From contig NZ_AP021879.1 in assembly GCF_009689005.1 (NCBI RefSeq), positions 5,365,724 through 5,429,723 of the forward strand: DNA of 64,000 nucleotides, read 5' to 3'. Both the position numbers and the translations under genes were made by a program. The notes beneath the pieces are model-generated. The model made no database searches. It worked only from the letters and a program-made list of their open reading frames with translations, and was not told the origin of the DNA. Shown one piece after another: positions 28,301 to 36,810 of this stretch. This stretch comes from Desulfosarcina ovata subsp. ovata. Its GTDB lineage: Bacteria; Desulfobacterota; Desulfobacteria; Desulfobacterales; Desulfosarcinaceae. Numbering within the stretch: position 1 is the first letter of the stretch; every line of letters begins with the position of its first letter.

Positions 28301-28888
28301 AACAAGGGGACGGGAATGGGGCTTGCCGTGGTCCTGGGGATTGTCCAGAGCCATGGTGGGGATGTCCATCTGAGCAGCGTGCCCGGCGAAGGCACGCAAA
28401 TCCGTGCCTGTTTCCCTTGTGAGGCCCGGGAGGCGACGGAAGACACGGGCCGCCGTCAGGCGCCGCTTCCCCGGGGCGATGAACGCATCTTGCTGGTGGA
28501 TGACGAGCCCGCCATCACCAGAATGCTGCGCCAGCGGTTGGAACGAATCGGCTACACGGTCAGCGAACGGACCAGCAGCGTAGAGGCCCTGCAGGTATTT
28601 CGTGCCCGCCCGGACGCATTCGATCTGGTGATTTCGGATCTGACCATGCCCGGCATGACCGGCACCCGACTGGCCGCGGAAATTAAAAAGCGTCGTCCGA
28701 ACACGCCGGTTATCCTGTGTACGGGTTACAGCGAGCGGTTCAACCAGAGCAACTTGTCCGCCATGGGGATCGAGGGGTTTGTGCTCAAGCCGGTGGTGAT
28801 CCATGACCTGGCCAACGAAATCAGGCGCGTGCTGGACCGCCCACCGGCCGTGTTGCGGCAGGTCAATAGCGGTAATGCTCCGGTTTGA
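25358..28888 (+). CDS. MASE3-type hybrid sensor histidine kinase
   Basis: 1176 residues from ATG 25358, with GGGGAG upstream. Seven or so membrane helices (about 30-270) resemble MASE3. Several PAS domains follow (for example HIILHDLEQQILWVNKTVCD near 300 and EEVVITDVAGIIEYVNPAFE near 670), then a HisKA domain with GTLAGGIAHDFNNILF near 795, an HATPase (VADTGCGIDPAIRD, TGMGLAVVLG) and a C-terminal receiver with VDDEP near 1045 and Asp in VISDLTMPGMTG near 1093. It probably senses a membrane or redox signal and runs an internal phosphorelay. Its last 26 bp overlap the 3' end of the convergent ahcY. Confidence 0.92.
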   Translation: MEMSLIHPRRVNDGRDANGGPKDSPWRMIFNSILFGLIALILIHVLNGYHPLLSHVLSELFAISVAWALFMVVWNARSQIDNDAFVFLGIALLFIGFIDLMHALVCKKIGFVEIQGESNPAVQLWVAARGLQSLTFAAFPLLLGRRLDPRPVMAGFALVTAMILLSVFYWKVFPPCFIDHVGGTPIKRLLETVFTIILLAALWLLHARRQSLDPQMHILMMGAVGLMVATELRSLFFSNPERGISLISHYLKLFSFFLVYLALVRSGLQRPYAVLFRKLQASVRAVTDAHIERTTILDHQPDHIILHDLEQQILWVNKTVCDFVGRPREELIGKRCTEIWKQAFAVCRRCPMGKTIRTGQIENVTTETPDGVSWKIRFCPVFDADGGIASVLEIRENITERIKAVDSLRYSEEKFSKAFHLNSTLMSISSIDDGIFDEVNEAFLRSTGLLPEAVIGRSSIEMGVISRQDREKMLSLLDELGRVENLPLELMPGSRNPRQCICSFEIITIRGQNKLLGMCQDVTDMVRMRRELDQERSLADLIESQRTLQTILDGIPDIIGLQKTDHSIIAFNKAGYAALGKAPAEVHGKKCFELFGHRQPCDHCATVRALESGKIETFERFEPTLNRWYKINTIPIKDSAGKISMLVEQIREITADRNREVELRRLGSAIQQVAEEVVITDVAGIIEYVNPAFEQITGYGQEEAIGKNPRILKSGQHDEEFYNALWGTISSGKTWHGRMINRKKDGSVYHEEASISPVFDKGGKIVNYVAVKRDITEQLDLEAHLRQAQKMEAIGTLAGGIAHDFNNILFPMMGFAEILREDLPETSPLQEHVDEILKASTRARDLVQQILAFSRQAKQEKKAIRIQTIVKEAIKLCRASLPSTITFDVKVDNECPAVVADPTQIHQVAMNLITNAFHAMEETGGTLAVAVRKVRRDAAENGAETLPAGTYVCLSVADTGCGIDPAIRDKIFMPYFTTKGQNKGTGMGLAVVLGIVQSHGGDVHLSSVPGEGTQIRACFPCEAREATEDTGRRQAPLPRGDERILLVDDEPAITRMLRQRLERIGYTVSERTSSVEALQVFRARPDAFDLVISDLTMPGMTGTRLAAEIKKRRPNTPVILCTGYSERFNQSNLSAMGIEGFVLKPVVIHDLANEIRRVLDRPPAVLRQVNSGNAPV

Positions 28889-30296
28889 ACGGACCCTGGG
28901 GCGGGACATTGATGTAAGCGGCCTGCTTGTCGCTCAAGCGGGTGAGGGTGCCGCCCAGTTTCTCCACATGCAACCGGGCCACTTCTTCGTCCAGTTCCTT
29001 GGCCAGACGGCGTACACCAACGGCTTGCGGGTGTTGCCACAGATCGATTTGCGCCAGTACCTGGTTGGTGAAGGAGTTGGACATCACAAAACTGGGATGG
29101 CCGGTGGCGCAGCCCAGGTTCACCAGACGGCCCTCGGCCAGCATGTAAATGGCGTGGCCGTCGGCAAACCGGTATTTGTCGACCTGGGGTTTGATGTTGA
29201 TTTTTTCGACCCCGGGAATCGCTTCCAGGGCGTCCACCTGGATTTCGTTGTCGAAGTGGCCGATGTTGCAGACAATGGCCTGATCGCGCATGCTCTGCAT
29301 GTGTTCGGCCGTAATCACGTCGCAGTTGCCCGTGGCGGTGACGAAGATGTCTCCCTGGGCCAGGGCCTGTTCCATGGTGACCACCGGATAGCCGGCCATA
29401 TAGGCCTGCAGGGCACAGATGGGATCGACCTCGGTGACCATCACCCGGGCCCGGTGGGCGGCAAAGGCATCGGCGCAGCCTTTGCCCACATCGCCGTATC
29501 CGCAAACCACGGCGGTTTTGCCGGCCACCATAACATCGGTGGCCCGTTTGATGCCGTCCACCAGGGATTCCCGGCAACCATAGATGTTGTCGAATTTGCT
29601 TTTGGTGACCGAGTCGTTGACGTTGATGGCCGGGAAGAGCAGGTCGCCCTTCTCATCCATCTGCTGCAGGCGGTGAACGCCGGTGGTGGTCTCCTCGGAA
29701 ACCCCCTTGCAATCCTTGACGACCCGGTGCCAGAAGTCCTTGTCCTCGGCCAGTATCGCTTTCAGGGTCTGGTTGATGATCCGCAGTTCCTTGTTGTCGG
29801 TGGGCTCGTCCAGGATGGCGGGATTTTCTTCGGCCTGGTAGCCGCGGTGGACCATCAGGGTGGCATCCCCTCCGTCGTCCACGATCAGCTGTGGCCCCTG
29901 GTTGCCCGGCCAGGTGAGGGCCTTGCGGGTGCATTCCCAGTATTCGACCAGGGTTTCCCCCTTCCAGGCGAAAACCGGGACGCCGGCCGCGGCAATGGCG
30001 GCGGCGGCGTGGTCCTGGGTGGAGAAGATGTTGCACGACGCCCAGCGCACCTCGGCGCCCAGCTCGCGCAGGGTTTCGATGAGCACTGCCGTCTGGATGG
30101 TCATGTGCAGGCTGCCGCTGATGCGGGCACCTGCCAGGGGTTTGGAGGGTCCATATTTCTCGCGCAGGGCGATCAGGCCGGGCATCTCTTTTTCGGCGAT
30201 CTCCATCTCACGGCGTCCGAAATCGGCCAGGTTGATGTCTTTGACATGGTATTCGAGCTTCGCGTCTGTGGTTGGTTTTGTTTCTGCCAGTTGCAT
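28863..30296 (-). CDS. ahcY: S-adenosylhomocysteinase
   Basis: 477 residues, full length for the bacterial enzyme, which converts S-adenosylhomocysteine to homocysteine and adenosine using bound NAD. Signatures: ISGSLHMTIQTAVLIETL near the N-terminus, the S-A-H hydrolase block VCGYGDVGKGCADAF, TATGNCDVITAEHM, GHFDNEIQVDAL, and the C-terminal KPEHYRY. It is transcribed alone, convergent with the hybrid kinase. It recycles the by-product of SAM-dependent methylation, which links it loosely to the methylated-amine genes nearby. I looked upstream for an SAH riboswitch and did not see its conserved core. Confidence 0.97.
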   Translation of the reverse strand: MQLAETKPTTDAKLEYHVKDINLADFGRREMEIAEKEMPGLIALREKYGPSKPLAGARISGSLHMTIQTAVLIETLRELGAEVRWASCNIFSTQDHAAAAIAAAGVPVFAWKGETLVEYWECTRKALTWPGNQGPQLIVDDGGDATLMVHRGYQAEENPAILDEPTDNKELRIINQTLKAILAEDKDFWHRVVKDCKGVSEETTTGVHRLQQMDEKGDLLFPAINVNDSVTKSKFDNIYGCRESLVDGIKRATDVMVAGKTAVVCGYGDVGKGCADAFAAHRARVMVTEVDPICALQAYMAGYPVVTMEQALAQGDIFVTATGNCDVITAEHMQSMRDQAIVCNIGHFDNEIQVDALEAIPGVEKINIKPQVDKYRFADGHAIYMLAEGRLVNLGCATGHPSFVMSNSFTNQVLAQIDLWQHPQAVGVRRLAKELDEEVARLHVEKLGGTLTRLSDKQAAYINVPPQGPFKPEHYRY

Positions 30297-30883
30297 AAAT
30301 CGTTGTGTCCTTACCGTTAATTAATGGTTGACACGGATAGCCTCATTTCTGCTCATGGCCGGTACTACCCCTGAAATCCGCGACGTAATCGTCGTCATGG
30401 ATTTCCGGCCGATGCCGACGAACGCTTTTGGGGCTGACCGTTGCAGGCTGTCCGCAGGAAACCGTAATGACCTACAACATGTGTGCCATTTTCTTAAATA
30501 TATGGATAACCAATTGGAAAAATGTATAAATATAAGTGTGTTCGAAAAGGCATGAAAGCCGAATGAGATGCCGCTTGACGCATGCATGTAAAAAAAATAC
30601 ACATGCTTATCGGGGATACCATGAGATCGTAAAATAAATGCACAACATTGATGGGGACTTTGAGTTTTTATAACCGATGAAAACAAATTAATTTTTCAGG
30701 ATGTTGTTGAAAATCGATGTGCTATGGGAATCCCGGAACACACTTCCATGGGTATTCATAACTTTTCATTGACTGTATAACTAATACACAGTATGAAGTA
30801 AAGCTTCAATGTCCGCGTTTGTTTTCTTTATATCGGTTCAGGTGCGCCACTCCATTCAAACAACGTTTATTTCAAACCTAACA
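30297..30883. other. Intergenic region between divergent ahcY and the sigma-54 regulator
   Basis: About 590 bp, becoming AT-rich toward 30800. It must hold the ahcY promoter on the minus strand and that of the regulator on the plus strand; I cannot place either with confidence. No gene-like frame with a ribosome-binding site, no tRNA, no riboswitch consensus seen. Confidence 0.4.
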
Positions 30884-32242
30884 ATGAAAAAAAAAGTCAA
30901 TATTTTGGTCATCGAACATGGGGTTGAACTGATCCGTCAATTGAACCGCATCTGTTCACAAAAAAAATTCACCATCATGGCCTCCCGAACCATCGAAGCC
31001 GGGTTTGAGCGCTTCGAAGACCATGCCATCGATATTATGATCCTTACGGGCTCGGTGGCCCGGCTGGGCCGTATTCGGGGCATGGAATTCCTGGATATCA
31101 TTTCGGAAAAAAGTGCGGCGACCCAGATATTGTTTCTGGCGTCGTCAAAGGACATGTCCCTGGTTTTCTCGGCGCTTAAACGGGGATCCTATCAGTATGC
31201 CAAACTGCCCATTGCCGATGGGGAGCTGGAAATGCTGATCCAGGCCGCCCTGCTGCACCAGCCCCAGTACACGCCCAACCTGCTGCTGAAATCCGAGGCC
31301 CGCAAGACCACCTTCGAAAAGATGGTTGGCGGGTCGGCCAAGATGATCGAGCTTTACCGGCAGATCCGCCAGGCCGCCAACACCAACATGCCGGTTTTGC
31401 TGACCGGCGAAACCGGTACCGGAAAGGATCTGGTGGCGCGGGCCATTCATCAGCAGAGCAAGCGGAGCAGAAAGGCTTTTTTGCCCATCCATTTGGGCGC
31501 CCTGCCCCCCGAACTGGTGGCCGGTGAACTGTTTGGCTATGAAAAGGGGGCCTTTACCGGGGCCACCCAGAGCCATCGGGGCATGTTTGAAAAAGCCGAG
31601 GGGGGGACCATTTTTCTGGATGAGATCGGTACCATCGATGAAAAAGTGCAGATCAGCCTGTTGAGGCTCCTGGAAACCCGCAAGCTGGAGCGCATTGGCG
31701 GGACGCGAACCATCTCCGCCAATGTCCGCATTGTCACCGCGACCAACGAGAACCTTTCCGAGGCGGTGGAGCAGGGGCGTTTCAGGGAGGATCTTTTTTT
31801 TCGTTTGGATATTTTCCAGATTGCCCTGCCCCCCCTTCGCGAACGCGGCGGGGATATCGCCCTTCTGGTAAACTCTTTTCTCAAACAGTTCAGTGACGAC
31901 TACCAGCGTGACATTGTGGGTATTTCTCCGGAATGTATCTCGGTCTTCGAGGCTTACGACTGGCCGGGAAATGTGCGCGAGATTAAAAATGTGGTCCATC
32001 GTGCAGTGCTCAACTGCACCGGGGGAATTCTGCTTCCCGAACACCTGCCCGAACGGCTTCAGGAGAGTCGCAAACAGCCGCAGAAAATAAGCCTGCCTGT
32101 CGGATGTACCCTGAAAGAGGCCGAACGGGAGATTATCCTGCGGACACTCAACTGGACGGGCAACAATCGTCAGCGCACCGCTTCGATTCTCGGGATCAGC
32201 CGGCGGTCACTCTATAACAAGCTGACCCGGTATGAGCTGTAG
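30884..32242 (+). CDS. Sigma-54-dependent regulator with degenerate receiver domain
   Basis: About 452 residues from ATG 30884; an upstream ATG at 30809 would add 25 residues and neither has a clear ribosome-binding site. The AAA+ domain has Walker A LLTGETGTGKDLVARAIH, the sigma-54 contact loop YEKGAFTGATQ, Walker B GGTIFLDEIGTI and the arginine-finger region REDLFFRLDIFQIALPPL. The C-terminal Fis-type HTH is NRQRTASILGISRRSLYNKL. The N-terminal receiver is degenerate: the acidic pair is replaced (ILVIEHGVEL) and the phospho-acceptor position reads IMILTGSVARLG. It is probably not phosphorylated in the usual way. No partner kinase is adjacent. Confidence 0.9.
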   Translation: MKKKVNILVIEHGVELIRQLNRICSQKKFTIMASRTIEAGFERFEDHAIDIMILTGSVARLGRIRGMEFLDIISEKSAATQILFLASSKDMSLVFSALKRGSYQYAKLPIADGELEMLIQAALLHQPQYTPNLLLKSEARKTTFEKMVGGSAKMIELYRQIRQAANTNMPVLLTGETGTGKDLVARAIHQQSKRSRKAFLPIHLGALPPELVAGELFGYEKGAFTGATQSHRGMFEKAEGGTIFLDEIGTIDEKVQISLLRLLETRKLERIGGTRTISANVRIVTATNENLSEAVEQGRFREDLFFRLDIFQIALPPLRERGGDIALLVNSFLKQFSDDYQRDIVGISPECISVFEAYDWPGNVREIKNVVHRAVLNCTGGILLPEHLPERLQESRKQPQKISLPVGCTLKEAEREIILRTLNWTGNNRQRTASILGISRRSLYNKLTRYEL

Positions 32243-32460
32243 CCATTGCCCGTCCGGAAACGGCCCATTTCTCCTCTGACCTTTTCAGCACCTTCGTAAA
32301 ACCATTTTTTGGCCTGACAGCCGCTGAGTGCGCAGGTCCCGCCCGGTCGTGGGCTTTGCTCCACCAGGCCGATACGGATGCCGTTATCGTTCAGCTGGTA
32401 TGCTGCCGTCTGCCCGGCGGTTCCGGAGCCGATAATCAGCACGTCGTATGACTTGGACAT
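32212..32460 (-). pseudogene. N-terminal fragment of a dihydrolipoamide dehydrogenase-like flavoprotein
   Basis: An 82-codon frame starting MSKSYDVLIIGSGTAGQTAA, then GLVEQSPRPGGTCALSGCQA and KKWFYEGAE. This is the FAD-binding N-terminus and redox-active CxxxxC-like region (C..SGC) of pyridine nucleotide-disulfide oxidoreductases (about 450 residues when complete). It then runs into the end of the sigma-54 regulator and stops, so the rest is missing. It is a remnant rather than a functional gene. Confidence 0.75.
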
Positions 32461-32559
32461 GTTTCCCCCTTTTGATGCCAGCCGATGGGTTTTTGGAATT
32501 GATCGGATACCAATATAGCATACGGACGGTCATTTTGGCGATCGCCCTGAGCGGTTCGC

Positions 32560-32711
32560 CAGGGTAACCGCATTTAGAGCCCGGATTAGAAAAATCCGGT
32601 CGCAGGCATGGCCAGCTCCTACAAAAAACGGTGTCGAACCAAACGATTGGCACGCGTAGGAGCGGGCCATGCCCGCGAAAAAACAAAAATCAATCCAAAT
32701 GCGGTCACCCT
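32560..32711. repeat. Hairpin-forming dispersed element, copy 2, with terminal inverted repeats
   Basis: CAGGGTAACCGCATTT (from 32560) and AAATGCGGTCACCCTG (to 32711) are inverted 16-mers with one mismatch. They enclose an inner stem identical in layout to 17862-18000. About 150 bp, no coding potential, consistent with a MITE-like element. Confidence 0.8.
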
Positions 32712-32884
32712 GAGAGGTTCGCGCCACGGCGTTGACATTATCCTGTTGATGGGTTACAAAGGGATCAAAAATACTTTGAGCACTAAATAAAATTTGCCGA
32801 TTAAAAACAGCCGGATCCGATACTTTGTTACCCATACGCCCTGATCTGCTTGTCTATTGTCCGCTGTATGTTCGGGGAGGAAAT

Positions 32885-33385
32885 ATGGAAATAGACTATG
32901 CTGACAATATTTTAGTTTCATTACGAAGGATTATTCGATCGATCGACCAGCACAACAAGCAACTCGACAGACGATACGAACTCACCGTACCGCAGGTGGT
33001 TTGTCTTCGAAAACTGCTCTCGGACGGGGAATTGTCGCCGGGGCAACTGGCCAAGGCGATCTATTTGAGCCAGGCTACCGTCACGGGCATCATCGATCGG
33101 CTGGAAGCCAAAGGGCTGGTCACGCGTGAGCGCAGTACGGTGGACCGTCGCAAGATATTGGTGCGCCTCACCGATCGCGGCACGCGGACGGCCAATGATG
33201 TTCCCTGGCCGCTGCAGGAAGGCTTCTCCGAGAAATTGAATGCACTGGACGAGGCTGAAAAAAAGCAGATTGATGCCACATTGAAGCAGTTGGTGGAGAT
33301 GATGGAAACACCGGCCCTGGCGTATTGGGTGTTTGGCAACGACACGACCGCCGCGGAGCCATGTATGATTCACCCGACGGAATGA
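32885..33385 (+). CDS. MarR-family transcriptional regulator
   Basis: 166 residues from ATG 32885, with GGGGAGG upstream. It has the winged-helix core of MarR: LTVPQVVCLRKLLSDGELSP, GQLAKAIYLSQATVTGIIDR, LEAKGLVTRERSTVDRRKIL and the wing VRLTDRG. It ends 14 bp before the chosen start of proV, so it probably belongs to the betaine-transport operon and controls it; MarR/GbsR-type proteins regulate betaine genes in other bacteria. No operator could be assigned. Confidence 0.9.
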   Translation: MEIDYADNILVSLRRIIRSIDQHNKQLDRRYELTVPQVVCLRKLLSDGELSPGQLAKAIYLSQATVTGIIDRLEAKGLVTRERSTVDRRKILVRLTDRGTRTANDVPWPLQEGFSEKLNALDEAEKKQIDATLKQLVEMMETPALAYWVFGNDTTAAEPCMIHPTE

Positions 33386-33399
33386 ATGGAGAGAACAAG

Positions 33400-34641
33400 A
33401 TGGAAGCAGAGGATAAAATTGTCATACGAAATCTTTATAAAATTTTCGGACCAGCCCCGAAGAAGGTCATGGATCTTCTGGCCCAGGGCAAAGAGAAAAC
33501 GGAAATTTTCGAGAAGACCGGTATGACGGTCGGCGTCAATAACGCCAATTTTGAGATCAAGGCCGGAGAGATCTTCGTGGTCATGGGACTTTCCGGATCG
33601 GGAAAGTCGACCATTGTGCGCATGCTCAATCGGTTGATCGAGCCCACCGCCGGGAAGGTCATTGTCGATGGCAAGGACGTAATCAAAATGTCCCATGACG
33701 AGCTGGTCAAGTTCCGGCTGCACAACATGAGCATGGTTTTCCAATCTTTTGCGCTGATGCCCCACCTCACTGTTTTGGAAAACGCCGCTTTCGGTCTGGA
33801 ACTCGCCGGTGTTGAGCCGGACAAACGGCGCGAACGGGCCATGGAAGCCCTGGCCCAGGTCGGGCTGGAGGGGTGGGAAGACTCCTACCCGAAGCAATTG
33901 AGCGGGGGCATGCAGCAGCGCGTCGGCCTGGCCCGCGGCCTGGCCGTGGATCCGGATATATTACTGATGGACGAGGCCTTTTCAGCGCTGGATCCATTGA
34001 TCCGCACCGAAATGCAGGACGAACTGCTCAAGTTGCAGGAACAGGACAAGCGGACCATTGTGTTTATTTCCCACGATCTTGACGAAGCCCTGCGAATCGG
34101 TGATCGCATCGCCATCATGGAGGGGGGCCGGGTGGTCCAGGTGGGAACCCCCGAAGAGATCCTGCAGAATCCGGCCGATGATTATGTGCGGGCCTTCTTT
34201 CGGGGTGTGGATCCCACCAATGTCATCTCCGCCGGCGATATCGTCAGGGATACGCATCCGACGATCATCAAAACCAAAGTCGGCAGCCTGCGCGCCGCCC
34301 AGGAACTGCTTAGCAGCAGTGAGCATGACCATGCCTACGTGCTCGACGCCAAGCGACATTTTCTCGGGGTGATATCATCGGATTCCCTGCGCCAGGCCAT
34401 TTCCGACAATGCCAAGGATAATCCCATCGATCTGGCCTTCATCGAAGTCGCCAAAGCGTTGCAGGCGACGGACTCCATGCAGGATATTCTTCCCGAAGTG
34501 GCTTCCCGGAGCTGGCCCGTTCCGGTGATCGATGAGAATAATCGGTATAAAGGGGTGGTTTCCAAAAACCGTTTTTTAAAAACATTGCACCGGACGGAAG
34601 AACAGTTTGAGGATTTTGAAGAGACGGTGAACGCCGCCTGA
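33400..34641 (+). CDS. proV: Glycine betaine/proline ABC transporter ATP-binding subunit
   Basis: 413 residues. Walker A FVVMGLSGSGKSTIVRML near residue 65, Q-loop MVFQSFALMPHLTV, signature LSGGMQQRVGLARGLA near 167, Walker B DILLMDEAFSALDPL near 187. A C-terminal CBS-domain part (about 275-400, VLDAKRHFLGVIS ... WPVPVIDENNRYKGVV) is typical of ProV/OpuAA and senses ionic strength. The ATG at 33400 follows GGAGAG; an ATG at 33382 that overlaps the marR stop is also possible. It energises uptake through ProW with substrate delivered by ProX. Confidence 0.95.
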   Translation: MEAEDKIVIRNLYKIFGPAPKKVMDLLAQGKEKTEIFEKTGMTVGVNNANFEIKAGEIFVVMGLSGSGKSTIVRMLNRLIEPTAGKVIVDGKDVIKMSHDELVKFRLHNMSMVFQSFALMPHLTVLENAAFGLELAGVEPDKRRERAMEALAQVGLEGWEDSYPKQLSGGMQQRVGLARGLAVDPDILLMDEAFSALDPLIRTEMQDELLKLQEQDKRTIVFISHDLDEALRIGDRIAIMEGGRVVQVGTPEEILQNPADDYVRAFFRGVDPTNVISAGDIVRDTHPTIIKTKVGSLRAAQELLSSSEHDHAYVLDAKRHFLGVISSDSLRQAISDNAKDNPIDLAFIEVAKALQATDSMQDILPEVASRSWPVPVIDENNRYKGVVSKNRFLKTLHRTEEQFEDFEETVNAA

Positions 34642-34746
34642 ACGATCAACCCCGCATCGGGGATCAATTGCCTGCCCGCTTACCGCCATCGATTCGCGCC
34701 AGGATGCGATCGATTGCCGGAAGGTCAGGTTTTAATGGAGTAAACC

Positions 34747-35580
34747 ATGTTTGAAGATAAAGTAATACCCCTGGATATCTGGGTGTCCCAGTTTGTCGAG
34801 TGGCTGGTGGAAAACTACCGCGATGTCTTTCAGGCCATCAAGTGGCCCATCGAACAAACCCTGAATGGATTCGACACGGGGCTCAACGCATTGCCGGCGG
34901 TTGTGGTTATTCTGCTCATCGGCGTTGCTGCCTGGCGGTTCTCCGGTGTCCTGCTGGCGATTTTTTCCGTTATCACCATGGTATTGATCGGTTTGCTGGG
35001 GCTGTGGCCGGATTCCATGACGACCCTGGCCATGGTGCTTTCATCGGTTGTCTTTTGTACGGTTGTCGGCGTTCCACTGGGCATCATCGCCGGGCGCAGC
35101 GATCGTTTCGAGGCGATTATGCGGCCGATTCTGGACGCCATGCAGACCACACCGGCCTTCGTCTATCTGGTTCCCATCGTGATGCTTTTCTCAGTCGGCA
35201 ACGTCGCCGGCGTCCTGGCCACGATCATTTTTGCCGTGCCCCCGATTATCCGCCTGACCAGCCTGGGCATCCGCCAGGTCCATCCGGAACTGGTCGAGGC
35301 GGCACAGGCCTTCGGCGCCACCGACTGGCAGGTGCTGCGAAAAGTCCAGGTGCCCCTGGCCATGCCCACCATCCTGGCCGGCCTTAACCAGACCATCATG
35401 ATGGCGCTGTCCATGGTCGTGATTGCCGCCCTGATCGGCGCCGGCGGTCTGGGGTCTCCGGTGATTCTCGGCCTCAATACCCTGGATATCGGCCGGGCGG
35501 TGATCGGCGGTCTGGGGATTGTGCTGATGGCCATCGTTCTCGACCGGATCACCCAATCCATGGCCAAAACAAAAGGATAG
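34747..35580 (+). CDS. proW: Glycine betaine/proline ABC transporter permease
   Basis: 277 residues with about six membrane helices. The binding-protein-dependent transport motif is present (VEAAQAFGATDWQVLRKVQV), the EAA loop that docks on ProV. TMs include AVVVILLIGVAAWRFSG and IVLMAIVLDRITQ. The 105-bp gap after proV contains a short hairpin, GATCAACCCCGCATCGGGGA at 34644-34663, which could tune expression between subunits. Confidence 0.95.
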   Translation: MFEDKVIPLDIWVSQFVEWLVENYRDVFQAIKWPIEQTLNGFDTGLNALPAVVVILLIGVAAWRFSGVLLAIFSVITMVLIGLLGLWPDSMTTLAMVLSSVVFCTVVGVPLGIIAGRSDRFEAIMRPILDAMQTTPAFVYLVPIVMLFSVGNVAGVLATIIFAVPPIIRLTSLGIRQVHPELVEAAQAFGATDWQVLRKVQVPLAMPTILAGLNQTIMMALSMVVIAALIGAGGLGSPVILGLNTLDIGRAVIGGLGIVLMAIVLDRITQSMAKTKG

Positions 35581-35688
35581 TCTTCTTACAGGAAGGGAAA
35601 ACGGGCGCTTGGACAACCTGCGGCAGCCTGCCCACCGGTTTGTCTGTGTTCCGCTATTTTTATCAATAAAAGAGATGAGGAGGAGTAC

Positions 35689-36729
35689 ATGAATCGTTTT
35701 CTGAAAGTACTGACGGTTTTTACGGTTGCCCTGGCCCTGGCTGTGATGGCGCCGCCCGCGTTTGCCAAAAACATGAAACCGGGCAAGGGGGTCACGGTGA
35801 GGCCGGCCCGCGCCACCTGGAATAGCGGCTTTTTCCAGGAAGCGTTGGTCCGACGCGGGCTGGAGGAGCTGGGCTATAGCGCCAAGACACCCAAGGATCT
35901 GGCGAACCCCATTTTTTACAAGAGCGTTGCCCTGGGCGATGTGGATTACTGGACCAACGGTTGGTTCCCGAACCATAACAGCCAGCTTCCCAAAAACTTT
36001 TACGAAAAAGCCGACAAGTTCGGCTATGTGGCCAAGGCCGGTGGACTTCAGGGATACCTGGTTTCCAAAAGAGATGTCGACAAGTTCAATATCAAATCCC
36101 TGGATGATTTCAAACGCCCCGAAGTGATGAAAGCCTTTGATTCCAATGGCGACGGCAAGGCCGACCTGACCGCCTGCCCGCCCGGATGGGGTTGCGAGAA
36201 CGTGATTGCCCACCACATGAAGGTGTATGGGCTGGACGATTATATCAATCCGGTCAAAGCCTCCTACGAGGCCGGCATGGCCGCCGCCCTGGGGAATTAC
36301 AAAAGCGGGAAACCCGTTTTCTTCTATACCTGGGCCCCCAACTGGACCATTTTCAAGCTGAAACCGGGCACGGATGTGATGTGGATCAACGTTCCCGAAA
36401 TCATTCCCAAGGAATCCCAGGCACCCGCTGTGGATCGCATGACGGCCTCGGGCATCGAGGGGGCGGTCACCGATCCGGTCAAGCTCGGTTTTGTCGTTTC
36501 CGACATCCGGATCGTGGCCAACAAGAAATTCATTGCCAAGAACCCGGCCGCCCAGAAGTTTTTCGAGGTCTTTACCCTGCCGCTGAACGATATCAACGAA
36601 CAGAACACCCGTATGAACGATGGTGAGAAGTCCCAGAAAGATATCGAAAAGCATGTGGACGAGTGGATTGCCAAGAACACGGAGAAGTGGAACGGTTGGC
36701 TGGAGGCCGCCCGTTCTGCTGCAAAATAG
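35689..36729 (+). CDS. proX: Glycine betaine/proline-binding periplasmic protein
   Basis: 346 residues. The signal peptide (VLTVFTVALALAVMAPPAFA) cleaves after AFA. The OpuAC-type domain contains aromatic residues of the kind that cage the quaternary ammonium: VDYWTNGWFPNHN, CPPGWGCENV and FFYTWAPNWTIF. AGGAGG precedes the ATG. It is last in the marR-proVWX unit, with a strong terminator 27 bp beyond its stop. Confidence 0.95.
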   Translation: MNRFLKVLTVFTVALALAVMAPPAFAKNMKPGKGVTVRPARATWNSGFFQEALVRRGLEELGYSAKTPKDLANPIFYKSVALGDVDYWTNGWFPNHNSQLPKNFYEKADKFGYVAKAGGLQGYLVSKRDVDKFNIKSLDDFKRPEVMKAFDSNGDGKADLTACPPGWGCENVIAHHMKVYGLDDYINPVKASYEAGMAAALGNYKSGKPVFFYTWAPNWTIFKLKPGTDVMWINVPEIIPKESQAPAVDRMTASGIEGAVTDPVKLGFVVSDIRIVANKKFIAKNPAAQKFFEVFTLPLNDINEQNTRMNDGEKSQKDIEKHVDEWIAKNTEKWNGWLEAARSAAK

Positions 36730-36755
36730 TTCCTAAAAAACTCCCCGGCATAAAA

Positions 36756-36785
36756 AACTCCCCGGCAAAACCGGGGAGTTTTTCT
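36756..36785 (+). terminator. Rho-independent terminator of proVWX
   Basis: AACTCCCCGG, loop CAAAA, CCGGGGAGTT followed by TTTC. A 10-bp perfect stem with a T-run, 27 bp after proX. An additional CTCCCCGG half-copy lies at 36741. Confidence 0.9.
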
Positions 36786-36810
36786 TTCTGCATGATTTGC
36801 CTGCACTTTT

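Noticed and set aside
30297..30420. Possible SAH riboswitch upstream of ahcY
   Set aside because: The leader on the minus strand does not show the conserved GC-rich core or pseudoknot partners of the SAH riboswitch.
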